A DNA stretch of 64,000 nucleotides from Anagrus nilaparvatae. Taxonomy: Eukaryota; Arthropoda; Insecta; Hymenoptera; Mymaridae. A model generated the notes under the pieces. The model ran no database searches and was not told the origin of the DNA. It saw nothing but the letters and a program-made list of their open reading frames with translations. The translations under genes were made by a program, and so were the position numbers. The DNA is taken from contig JAKSXM010000247.1 in assembly GCA_022575985.1 (NCBI GenBank), positions 7,215,501 to 7,279,500 of the forward strand, read 5' to 3'. Shown here piece by piece: positions 55,186 through 64,000 of this stretch (the stretch's first letter is position 1; every line of letters begins with the position of its first letter).

Positions 55186-56762
55186 TGGCTTTGAAGATAT
55201 GAAATCAAATCCTTTGCATGCTTATCGTAAATTGAATTTTTTACAGTTTTTGGTTCTTTAACGCAGTTTATTATTTGTCGTAATTGTGGAAAAGATATTA
55301 AGTTTGAAGAAACTTCACATCAAGGTTTAGGTTTCAAATTGGTTTTCAAATCTGGATGCCGTCGGCGTGAAATAAATTCTGGACCTGGAATAAATACAGG
55401 GTTTGAAATTAATCGTAGAATTGTATTAGTTTCACGTCTGTTGGGCATAGGTAAAGAACGTATAAACATATTTTGTAATCTTATGGATATGTGCGACGGT
55501 TTAAATAAAACCGCATATGTTCAAATAATCGGACACATTCACGAAGCTTCAAAAATGTATTCAAAAGCGTATATGAAAAGGCAATTCGTGAAGAACAAGA
55601 AGAAAATTCAAAATATGAAGTGCCTTTGAAGAATTTAAAAGTATCAGGTGATGGAACGTGGAAAAAAAGGGGTTACACTTCATTTTATGGTGTTTTAAGC
55701 TTTATTGGTTATTATACAGGCAAAGTAGTAAATTTTACCAAGGCTGCATATTTTGGGAAAGAAAAGAGGATACCGAAGAATATGAGCTATGGAAAAAAAG
55801 TCACGAAAATTAATGCTCGATGAACCACGAGGGTTCGTCAGGAGGTATGGAGGTGCAAGGTATGCTGGAAATGTTTGCGATTGGAAGAGAAATATGAAGT
55901 AAAATACAAAATATATATATATATATAGGTGATGGAGATAGTAAAACATTTACAAATATCTTAGCCTCCAAAGCATATGGCGAAAATTTTATTATTGAAA
56001 AACGCGAATGTATTGGCCATGTTTCCAAAAGAATGGGTACACGTCTTCGAGAAGTCACAAAAAGGGAAAAATTGCTGGAAAAGGATTGCTTACTAATGAT
56101 TTAATCAAAAAATTGTCAATTTGTTATGGATTGGTAATTCGCAGAAATAGTGACAATGCAAAAGAAATTAAAAAAGCTATTCTTGCCACTTTTATCATTG
56201 CCATAAAATTTCCAAGGATAAGAAGCCACAGCCTAAATGGTGTCCAACTGGCGTAGACAGCTGGTGTGAATGGCAAAAAGCTAAAGTTAATAAACAATAA
56301 TTGAAACATTTTGAACATTCTCCAGCATTAGATCCTAAATTGCAGATACACCTATTACCTATTTATGAAGACCTTTCGCGGGATGAGCTCCTGCAAAGAT
56401 GTTTAGGTGGGCATACTCAAAATACAAATGAATGTTTTAATTCCACTACTTGGCGGTTGGCACCAAAACATCTGAACTATGGCCTAAAAATCATTGAAAT
56501 AGCATCTTTCATAGCTACTAGCATTTTCAATGAAGCATACTGTTCTTTTTTACATATCATGGAACAATGTAATATAGTAATTGGAAGACGTTGCTTGGAA
56601 TTCGCAAAAAATGCTGACTGCGTTAGAATTAAGAGAGAAAATCGTAAGAGCTCTTTTAATAGCAAGGAGGCCAAAAAGGCTTGCAGGGAGCAACAAGATA
56701 TGGAAAATAGTTTTGCAGAAGCAGCAGAAGGACTACTGTATGGTCCAGAAATAGCTGATTAG
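55186..56762 (+). pseudogene. Mutator-like transposase core, frameshifted
   Basis: The transposase would excise and integrate the MULE. In order: SLTQFIICRNCGKDIKF (zinc pair) and SGCRRREINSGPGINTGFEI; then NLKVSGDGTWKKRGYTSFYG with the GDG-W-KRG block (catalytic Asp). TEEYELWKKSH, NHEGSSGGMEVQGMLEMF, IGDGDSKTFTNI and CIGHVSKRMGTRL-type sequence follow, then LPIYEDLSRDELLQRCLGGH, TQNTNECFNSTTWRLAPKH. The frame breaks at about 55245, 55625, 55770, 55900 and 56255. At 55905-55926 a (TA)n expansion has replaced codons just before GDGDSKTF. Six or so lesions make it inactive. All blocks fit one well-known arthropod transposase family. Confidence 0.85.
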
Positions 56763-57312
56763 CCGGTAAGTTATACTTTTCATCAATATTTTACTTAAAA
56801 AAACTTTAAACGCGTTTTTCTCGATACAACGTTTTTTGAACTTGCTTGCAGTGTAGCTTAAAATCTACTCAACTAATCATCACGAAAATTTAAATAAAAG
56901 TAACTGATTATATTTCTAAGAATATGAATGAAAGAGATTTTGAATATTGGTTTCCAAAATTTTTTTATTAAAAAAAATAAAAAAAAAAAGTTACAAAAAA
57001 CTAGTTTTCTTTTTTTTTAGTTGAATAAATCTTTGAATTTTGAAAATTTAAAAATTCTGCTTGATTCATATGGAAGATATATGAATAAAAAAATTAAATT
57101 TTTTGGTTTCATGTGTTTCAGATGATCCTGGCAGCCTCTAGACTGCACGCAATCAAAAAAAGGTCTTTAATTTGTTCAAAAAAAAAAAATGTACTCTTTA
57201 ATAAATTATCTTTCATTTGCAACAACTTTCATGTGTCTAAGTTAATTATTTCTATCCGAAAAAATAAAACGAAAATCTCTTTTTTTACAAGGCTGTAAAG
57301 GACCCACCCGCC

Positions 57313-57537
57313 TTAAACAGTTTGAAGTAGATCTATGCGTTTTGCTATCGCCAGCATCACTAAAAGCTAAAATATTTATGCCATTTTCTTTACGACATGT
57401 TCCAAATATGAAACCATGACTTAAAGTTCCTTTTATATATTCAATGATACGCTTTACTTCAATGAGCTTTGGTTGGATTTTCAGCATATCTGTTCAAAAC
57501 TCCCACTGAATATGAAATGTCTGTGACAATAGATAAA
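57313..57537 (-). pseudogene. Copia RNase H, N-terminal half
   Basis: The minus strand reads QPKLIEVKRIIEYIKGTLSH, GFIFGTCRKENGINILAFSD and AGDSKTHRSTSNCL, the start of the copia RNase H (FSDA contains the first catalytic Asp; HRSTSN equals the usual RKSTSG). The frame is shifted relative to the RT just upstream, where ISYSVGVLNRYAENPTKAH-type residues are visible across the shift. The domain ends abruptly at the MULE end at 57312 and resumes at 52450. Confidence 0.85.
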
Positions 57538-58479
57538 AATATTAGCTACCTATAGCTTCTTTATAGTATCTATTATTAAATTTTAACTCTTTTTCAAAAT
57601 TATTGAATTTTTCATAAGGATCGATGGGTAATGCCGCGGGGTGAGCATTATCCTGTCTAAAATTACTTACAATCTTTTCATCAAATTTCTTTTGATTTGC
57701 AAATATTAAGCCATTAGGCATTTTTTTAATTTCTATACCTAAAAATATTGTTAATTCTTTTATAGTAATTTTTAAATTTCCTTTTAAATTATTAATTAAA
57801 TCATCAATTCTTTTTTCATTTTTACATGTAATCGCACCATCATCCACATACAGTACAAGTATCATTTTTTCTTTTTTATCCTTGATTACAAAAATAGAAG
57901 TATCAGCTGTTGTGGCATGTAAATCAAAATCTTTTAAAAATTTAATAAATTTATCATTAAAACATTTAGCTGATTGTTTTAAATCATACAAACTTTTTTC
58001 TAATTTATAAATTTTGTTTTTATTAACAGAAAAACTTTCAGATGGATACATAAAAACTGTTTCATTTAAATCACCATTGAGTAAGGCTGTCTTCACGTTA
58101 AATTGTTTTAAATGCATTTTATAACATGCTGCTTTAGATAAAAAAGCTTTAATCGAATCATACCGTGCTACAGGACTAAATGTTTCACCATAGTCTATAC
58201 CCGGACGCTTAAGATTACCTTTCACAACTAAACTATCTTTATATTTTTTTTGTACATCAGGATCAGTTTTAATTTTAAAAACCCATCTACTTGTTAAAAT
58301 AGTTATATTTTTAGTTTTCCAACTTATCTCCATGTTTTATTTCCAATTAATGAATCTAATTGATGTCCTTTTTCCAATATTTCGCATCTCTCCCCTCTAA
58401 AGATTCCTTAAGCGCAATAGGTTCAAAAGATTCAGATAAAAATAAATTATTTATTTCATTTGTTAATGAATTTTAAGTA
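57538..58479 (-). pseudogene. Ty1/copia reverse transcriptase
   Basis: The RT copies element RNA to DNA. From right to left: LFLSESFEPIALKESLEGRD, AKYWKKDIN (58479-58350), a frame break, then SRWVFKIKTDPDVQKKYK, LVVKGNLKRPGIDYGETFSP and ARYDSIKAFLS. QFNVKTALLNGDLNETVFMY (catalytic Asp is normally DV-TAFLNG; here it is NVKTALLNG) and LVLYVDDGAI (YVDD box) follow. The main frame 58333-57542 is open. The Asp-to-Asn change in the first catalytic motif would inactivate it. A few frameshifts lie on both sides. Length and order match RVT_2. Confidence 0.9.
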
Positions 58480-58484
58480 GGATT

Positions 58485-58870
58485 TTGAAAGAAAAGTATT
58501 AGACTGAATTATAAAATAAAAAGATGATTTATGTGAATTCCACTTGAAAGTTTAATATTTATTTGATTTAAACTAGTAAAAAAGTTTACATAATTATAAT
58601 GCAAAAGAAGCACGTTTTTCTAAAAATTATAAACTCTTAACAAAGAACACGATCTTTATAGTACGAGAATTAGAGAGCAAGAGAAAAGGAAGCACGCGAT
58701 ATGTAAAAGAGAAGAGGCCGGCAACTTCGTTGCTGTCAGCGTCGCGCGTACAGAAAACGTGGACCTTTAGCGCATATGTGATATACGCATACTAACATAA
58801 ACGTATCTTTATAAAAATACTGCAAAGAGAAATCAAGATATAAAAGAAATATTCCTGTTTTCGCACAAAC
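58485..58870 (-). mobile_element. Solo LTR, 386 bp, with 5-bp duplication GGATT
   Basis: GGATT flanks both sides (58480-58484 and 58871-58875). On the minus strand the unit starts TGTTTGTGCG and ends CTTTCAA. It contains TATAAAG (near 58660) and AATAAA (near 58560), as expected for a promoter and poly(A) signal in an LTR. It interrupts the copia linker between integrase and RT. No internal region remains, so it formed by LTR-LTR recombination. Confidence 0.8.
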
Positions 58871-58875
58871 AGGAT

Positions 58876-59330
58876 TATTGTAAAAACAATAATAATCTTT
58901 AGATTTTTTAGGAGGTTTTATTACATTTCTATTACGTCAATTATATCTTTTAGGATCATTTTTTTCTACTAAATCTTTTTGAAGATTATTATCTATTAAA
59001 TTTGGATTTATATTGTCTAATGCTTCATAAAAACTATCATTATCATTATCCAAATTTTCATCTAAATTATTATCATTATTTTCTTGTTGTTCTATGAAAT
59101 TTTCATTATTTAATAATTCATTACTTTGATTTAAATTTTCAAAATTTTCATCCAAATTTAATAAATCTCCATCTAGATCTATATTGGCGACTTGGATATT
59201 AGAGTTAACAATCTTATCAGGATTATTATTATTATCATCAAATGTTATTTTTAAATAAGAATCATTATTAATATTTTCACCTATACTTATGTTAAAGGAT
59301 ACAGTTCTTTCTTAAACAATACATCTCTAT
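58876..59330 (-). pseudogene. Copia linker between integrase and RT
   Basis: The minus strand has an Asn/Asp/Glu-rich frame (59155-58937: MDENFENLNQSNELLNNENF ... EALDNINPNL) ending near DPKRYN. NVIKPPKK follows a stop, resembling the RPKRNIKPPxR stretch found in copia polyproteins between integrase and RT. To the right, to about 59330, similar acidic codons continue with breaks. Low complexity, no catalytic role known. Confidence 0.65.
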
Positions 59331-59421
59331 ATAATTCAATTTTATTATTTGCACTTAAAACTTCAAATGCTTTTACATTCTCAACATATCCTACAAATAT
59401 TCTCAGTTTACATTTTGCGTC

Positions 59422-60058
59422 TTATTTTAACCTTTTTTGTTTTGGGATATGCCCATAAACTTCTGTACCAAAAATTTTTAAATGATTTATATTATATTTT
59501 TTATTGTTCCATAATTCATAAGGCGTTTTATTGTGAATATCTACATTTTTTGTACGATTCATTACATACACAACTAAATTACAAGCTTCTGCCCATAAAT
59601 TTTTATTCATTTTATTTCTTGTGAGAATTGTTCTTGCTGATTCTATTATTTTCTCTTTCTGCTGAAACATTTTGTTCAGGTGTATATAAAACTGTTTTTT
59701 CATGCTTTATAGCAAATTTATTGGTTAATTCAGAAACTTCACGATTAATAAACTTTAAGCTATTATCTGTTCTTAATTTATTAAATTTTTGCTCTGTTTC
59801 TTTTTCAATTCTTAAGATATAATTTTCTAAGAATTTACAAGTTACGCTTTTATATTTTAAAAAATAAATTTTATTATATTTAGAAAAATTATCTTTCAAT
59901 AAAAGAAAGTACCTTGAATTACCGTCAGGATTTAGTTCCATAGGGCAGCAAAGATCAGCATGAAAAAGTTCTCCCACCTTTTTTTAAAAAGAATCGTTTT
60001 TATAAAAAAGTTTTCTGTGTATTTTACCTAATGCGCATGCGTCACGAAATTGTATATC
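59422..60058 (-). pseudogene. Copia GAG-pre-integrase end and integrase core
   Basis: The integrase inserts the cDNA copy. From right to left: DACALGKIHRKLFYKNDSF (60058-59990), the end of the zinc-binding pre-integrase region. Then VGELFHADLCCPMELNPDGN (first Asp), ETEQKFNKLRTDNSLKFINR (second Asp) and LYTPEQNVSAERENNRI (Glu). The D-D-35-E triad is visible. After a frameshift near 59630 come MNKNLWAEACNLVVYVMNRT and NKTPYELWNNKKYNINHLKI, then FGTEVYGHIPKQKRLK. The upstream part, with the rest of the zinc finger, protease and gag, is cut off by Helitrons starting at 60067. Confidence 0.9.
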
Positions 60059-60103
60059 TATATATACTAGCAAAAGTTGGAGGAGAGGGGGCTTTGCCCC
60101 CCC

Positions 60104-60666
60104 TAGAGTTCCGCGATACCAAGACAATACGATATTTTGACTAATATCGATATTGGTATTGAAAGTATCAACCTGGGCCATATTTATCTTGGTATTGCAG
60201 AGCTTAATATCGTATCGGTATTGGTAAATATCGAAATATCGAATTTTGAAATTTAAAATTTTTAAATGCTGATATTCTTTTTTTTTACGTCGAAGAAAAT
60301 GATACATTGGACGATGAATGGGGTAATACGGGAGCTACGTGAGTATATAACAGCTTTGAGAGTGCCAAGAGATACACATATCTTGGAATGGTGGCGAAAA
60401 AATGACAATAAATATCCAACGGTGGGTTGGATGGCAAGAGACATTTTAAGCACATTAGCCTCATCAGTTCCGATTGAAAGATTTTTTTCGATTGGCTCCT
60501 TAACGATGCCGGCTAAGAGATCAAGATTAAAAGACGAATCTCTAAAAGAACTCATCTGCATAAATTCTTGGTCCAGATCTAAATTGTGTGAAATTTTATG
60601 TGAAATATAATTATATTTTCTAAATAAAGACATATCCATATTATATCGAAATATCGCGGAACTCTA
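60104..60666 (+). mobile_element. hAT element, 563 bp, perfect 8-bp duplication GCCCCCCC
   Basis: The duplication lies at 60096-60103 and 60667-60674. The terminal repeats are TAGAGTTCCGCGATA and TATCGCGGAACTCTA. Subterminal TATCGRTATTGGTA motifs recur near 60146-60232. It is a deletion derivative that kept only the 3' end of the transposase gene. Inserted into the C-rich arm of a Helitron hairpin. Confidence 0.95.
60266..60610 (+). CDS. hAT transposase C-terminal dimerisation domain, open frame
   Basis: An intact 114-codon frame, first Met shown by the sequence near 60266, encodes the hATC dimerisation part. DTHILEWWRKNDNKYPTVGW, MARDILSTLASSVPIERFFS and IGSLTMPAKRSRLKDESLKE are the conserved blocks (W-W, P.L...A...L.IP.SS, ER.FS, R..L). 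The catalytic region is absent. In full-length hAT transposases this domain joins monomers. A peptide with this domain alone could in principle interfere with an active transposase; that is inference. TIRs start 160 bp upstream and 56 bp downstream. Confidence 0.8.
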   Translation: MLIFFFFTSKKMIHWTMNGVIRELREYITALRVPRDTHILEWWRKNDNKYPTVGWMARDILSTLASSVPIERFFSIGSLTMPAKRSRLKDESLKELICINSWSRSKLCEILCEI

Positions 60667-60939
60667 GCCCCCCCTGTGTCGCATTTACTTCTATTTGTGT
60701 TGCTTCAAAAAATCATTTTTCACTGCAAATTTATAATTATGCAAACACGTTCAGATTTTTCAGATGAGGCTCAGTCCCTCCTGTTTACATTTACTTCAAT
60801 ATTTTTCTGTTGCTTAAAAAAATTTTGTTTCACTACAAATTTATAATTATGAAAAATTATAGGTTTTGGATCAGTGGTACTTGAGTCATTAGAATATAGA
60901 CATACAGACAGACAAATAAATTTTTAAATATATATAGTA

Positions 60940-61893
60940 CTAGCAAAAGTTGGAGGGGGGGGCTCCACCCCCCCTGTATTGCATTTACTTTTGTTTCTGT
61001 TGCTTAAGAAAATCATGTTTCACTGCACATTTATAATTATGCAAACACATTAAGAGTTTTCAGAAGAGCCTAGTTCTATCCCCATTGAAGTTAAAATTAT
61101 TAATTAAGGAAAAATATTTGAAAAGGTATTGGAGAGGCTATTTCTAATCCCGAAGATAATTTATTCCTTATGGAATCCAACAGAATCTAGCATTTTAGTA
61201 TTAGTATCTCGTGTATTATTTTGGTATTCTATAGACTTAGAGACTTCAAGACCTATTATGAATCATGTTAGCCGGCTAGTGATTTCATAATTTAAACTTC
61301 GTGTTATTAGCTGGATATGCAATTTTTTCGATATTTTTTGATCTAGAGAATTTAAGGTCTCATAATAAAAATTTATCAAATAATTTCCAGAGGGGCCTCT
61401 TTATAGTCCTAACAGTTTGTAGCGTAAACAAATATAAATTGCAAATAATACAGTAAAGAATCTATAAAATTTCTTGAATTTTTCTCTTTTTTTAAAAATT
61501 TTCGGACCAGCTTCAAAAATATTTTATAAAATTTTAAAGATACCTCCGTTTTGAATAAAAATTTAGGAGAATACGCAAGAATTGGTGCCAAATCGAATAC
61601 TACAAAGTGTGACAGTATAATTTTTCGATTGTCTCAAGATATTTTATTTTTTGTTAAAAATTTTAAAAAATTTTATCAATTTCAAAAACACTAAAAATTA
61701 AATATCTGAAAAACTACGATAGCTGAGCAGAAAATCTATAGCCTATGTCACCCGCGGACTTTTTATCTTTATTTTGACACCGGTTTTATATAATTTTGTT
61801 CAGTGGTTTGACCCTGATGATGGAACACACACATACACACACACACACAGCCACGCAAATAAATTTTTAAATATATATAGTAGTAAGATAAGA
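60940..61893 (-). mobile_element. Non-autonomous Helitron, copy 3
   Basis: The plus strand reads CTAGCAAAAGTTGGAGGG with hairpin GGGGGGGCTCCACCCCCCC, then the family sequence in reverse. It passes a (CA)n tract at 61829-61849 and ends TAGTAGTAAGATAAGA before a T. Flanking bases A (60939) and T (61894) fit an A|T site. More diverged from copies 1 and 2 than they are from each other. Confidence 0.8.
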
Positions 61894-61901
61894 TATATAA
61901 A

Positions 61902-63314
61902 TATTAGACTGTGTCTTATTTTTTATTTTTCGATATTTTTTGGCTCCCCCCATTTTTTTCGAATATTTTGGTCTTAAAAAACCCCCAGCTACAAGGATTT
62001 TGATTTTCGATTTTTTTAACCCGTGCCGCCGAACACTTGAAGTTTCCCATTTAAATAACATGGGAATTTTGGATTTTTAGCTATACAAATTTTTAAAAAA
62101 TCCAAAAAGCTTTTTTAAAAGCTAATTTTTACTGAAAACATACTTTTGTATGTTGTAAAGACATGCAAAAAGCCCTGCATTCATTCCAAAGGGAATTTTG
62201 GGGCTAGAAACGCAAATTTACATGTTGGCTCAATCTTATAAGACAGGGTTTATTGGTAATTTTCGATAAAACGCTACAACCTCAAAAATGAACCAAAATA
62301 CTTCTGGTTAGTCTACTTTTTTTGGTATAAATGTCACCTTTCAAATTCCGTAAACTGCGTTTTTTTATCACTGATTTTCTCAGCGCTATAGTCAACTAAT
62401 CTACTGGTAATTCTCGACTAAAAATAACCAATTTTTGAATTTGTTTAAATTGCTGCCAAAATTGTAATTTTCGAGAAAATTGAGTTTTATAGGCCTTAAA
62501 AGTTTTCTGCAAGCTTCAAGTTTTCAAAAAATTTTTACTCGTCTCTTTTCTTTAAATAGTTTTTAAGATATCGTTTTTCAAAGTAAATGATAAAAATTGA
62601 TTTTTTTTTTAAACCCTTGAATTGGGACTATGACTTTAAATTATCATCTTTGGTTTATAATTTATTGAAAAGCAGTGAGTAAAAAATTTTTGGAAATTTG
62701 AAGCTTGTAGAAAATTTTTAAGACCTATAAAGCTCAATTTCGTCAAAAATTACATTTCTGACAGTAGCTTAAAAAAATTCAAAAATTGGTTATTTTTAGT
62801 CGAGAATTACCAGTAGGTTAATTGACTATAGCGCTGAGAAAATCAGTGATAAAAAACGCAGTTTACGGCACTTGAAAGGTGACATTTACACCAAAAAAAG
62901 TAGACTAATCAGAAGTATTTTGGTTCATTTTTGAGGTTGTAGCGTTTTATCGAAAATTACCAACAAACCCTGTTTTATAAGATTGAGACAACATGTAAAT
63001 TTGCGTTTCTAGCCCCAAAATTCCTTTTGGAATGAATGCAGGGCTTTTTGCATGTCTTTACAACATATAAAAGTATGTTTTCAGTAAAAATTAGCTTTTA
63101 AAAAAGCTTTTTGGATTTTGTAAAAATTTGTATAGCTAAAAACCCAAAATTCCCATGTTATTTAAATGAGAAACTTCAAGTGTTCGGCGGCACGGGTTAA
63201 AAAAATCGAAAATCAGAATCCTTGGAGCTGAGGGTTTTTTATGATCAAAATATTCGAAAAAAATGGGGGGAGCCAAAAAATATCGAAAAATAAAAAATAA
63301 GACACAGTCTAATA
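61902..63314. mobile_element. 1.41-kb foldback element, arms over 600 bp
   Basis: The left end TATTAGACTGTGTCTTATTT and the right end AAATAAGACACAGTCTAATA start near-perfect arms. The arms include GGCTCCCCCCATTTTTTTCG, ACCCGTGCCGCCGAACACTT, AAAGCCCTGCATTCATTCCA and GCGCTATAGTCAACTAATCT. They meet near 62600-62650 with a short loop. Possible TA duplication. No gene. Related to the foldback at 8037-8546 through CCCATTTAAATAACATGGGA-type blocks. Confidence 0.9.
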
Positions 63315-63324
63315 AATATATATA

Positions 63325-64000
63325 CTAGCATAGGTGATAGGGAGGGCTCCGCCCCCCCCCCTGTGTTGTATTCATTTCTGATTGTGTTAAAAAATTCATG
63401 TTTCACTACAAGTAATAATTATGCAAACACATTCAAACTATTCAGAGCAGCTTAGGTGAATCATTCATGAAAAATTATAGGTTCTGATTGATTCCATAAT
63501 TATAATAGAGAAAATAAAAAAATTTAACTGAGTACAGACAGCCAGACAAATAAATATAGTGTATTGAGAACGCGCGCCTCCCTCTTTTTTCGTACTTCTA
63601 GTGGCGATCGCTGTAACTTTATACCCAAGCGCGTAGAGTTTAAAGAATTTAAAAAAAAAATATTTAAAATATTTTATTAAAAATAAATTTCTAAAATATT
63701 TAAAATTAACTTTATCTTTTATTAATAAATTAATTTAAACAAATTAAAGTAAAAAATTATTTCTAAAATGCTATTTTAATTTATACTAATTTTCAAACTT
63801 AAACCGCTTGGGTATAAAGTTACAGCGATCACCGCTAGAAGTAAGGAAAAAGTGGGAGGCGCGCGTTCTCAATAGTATTAAGAAATGTATATATAGATGG
63901 TTCTAAAATTGACTGAATCAAGTAATACCAATGGTGAAATTAAAATTTTATCATCTTTTTCAGATATTTCACTTTTTAACAAAATTTAAAAAAAATTTAA
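63325..64000 (-). mobile_element. Helitron copy 4, running off the window
   Basis: The plus strand starts CTAGCATAGGTGATAGGGAG with the GC-rich hairpin GGGCTCCGCCCCCCCC, then family sequence. After a MITE insertion it resumes with ATATATAGATGGTTCTAAAA and AGATATTTCACTTTTTAACA, matching copy 2 in reverse to the window end. Confidence 0.8.
63564..63872. mobile_element. 309-bp TA-flanked MITE (Tc1/mariner type)
   Basis: TA lies on each side (63562-63563 and 63873-63874). The ends are TTGAGAACGCGCGCCTCCC and GGGAGGCGCGCGTTCTCAA. The arms extend about 70 bp, including CGCTGTAACTTTATACCCAA. The middle is A/T-rich. Inserted in Helitron copy 4, so it is younger than that copy. Confidence 0.9.

Larger units (their letters stand above)
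52451..57312 (+). mobile_element. Mutator-like element (MULE) inserted in copia RNase H
   Basis: The ends TCGGGTGGGTGGGTCCTTTT and TAAAGGACCCACCCGCC are inverted matches of about 16 bp. Coding pieces in plus orientation match an animal Mutator-like transposase: an N-terminal exon at 52.9 kb and the core at 55.2-56.8 kb. It separates the two halves of the copia RNase H, with about ten residues of that domain missing at the junction. No 9-bp target duplication could be seen, so a small deletion probably occurred. Confidence 0.75.
60067..60939 (-). mobile_element. Short Helitron derivative, interrupted by hAT
   Basis: On the plus strand it starts CTAGCAAAAGTTGGAGG with the GC hairpin, which is the reverse of a Helitron 3' end. 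It continues with the family sequence after the hAT insertion (60675-60900: TTCACTGCAAATTTATAATT, AGATTTTTCAGATGAGGCTC). It ends at a shorter 5' end with AATTTTTAAATATATATAGT directly against the next copy. About 300 bp without the insertion. Confidence 0.75.

Noticed and set aside
59984..60307. Single 107-codon minus frame starting in the hAT element and ending in copia
   Set aside because: It fuses three unrelated pieces (hAT end, Helitron end, copia pre-integrase); only the last part is real coding remnant.

Overview
The window is a stretch of AT-rich eukaryotic nuclear DNA, most likely from an arthropod and plausibly an insect. The evidence is the mix of element families: R1-clade and Jockey-like non-LTR retrotransposons, Ty1/copia, Penelope-like, Helitron, hAT, Mutator-like, EnSpm-type tnp2 and many MITE and foldback elements. 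Introns and spacers are very AT-rich and there are no operons. The species cannot be named from the sequence alone. Almost nothing here looks like a working host gene. The best candidates are two spliced terminal exons of a putative ZP-type membrane protein (41.7-42.2 kb) and one short acidic terminal exon (23.5 kb). Nearly all the rest is layered mobile DNA.

Layout. 0-4.1 kb: two hairpin MITEs, a truncated Jockey-like retrotransposon and a small hAT MITE with target-site duplication. 5-7.4 kb: a 48-bp array, then a hairpin-ended element carrying a 115-bp satellite. 8-11.5 kb: foldback elements. 12.3-18.2 kb: a two-exon EnSpm-type transposase pseudogene whose 3.4-kb intron holds two MITEs. 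21.8-26.9 kb: a Helitron, solo and complete foldback arms, a hAT element with its 8-bp duplication, and MITEs. 27.2-30.2 kb: the 3' end of one non-LTR element and a 5'-truncated R1-clade element bounded on both sides by (AAT)n. 30.2-31.2 kb: G-rich minisatellites. 32.3-34.9 kb: a decayed unknown gene region. 35.5-36.9 kb: a 1.4-kb foldback. 38.2-41 kb: a second, broken R1-clade element. 43-43.8 kb: a foldback. 44.8-47.3 kb: an inverted-repeat unit containing satellite and a captured threonyl-tRNA synthetase fragment. 48.1-51 kb: a Penelope-like element invaded by a Helitron.

From about 51.8 kb to the right edge the sequence is nested. A minus-strand copia element is cut in its RNase H by a 4.9-kb Mutator-like element. 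That element is itself cut by a satellite-carrying element. The copia linker holds a solo LTR with a 5-bp duplication. Its pre-integrase end is cut by Helitrons, one of which contains a hAT element with a perfect 8-bp duplication and another a TA-flanked MITE, with a 1.4-kb foldback between them.

The observations most worth following are three. One is the tRNA-synthetase fragment inside an inverted-repeat element. The second is a hairpin-ended element family that shares its 3' module but carries unrelated satellite arrays. The third is the density of long foldback elements.
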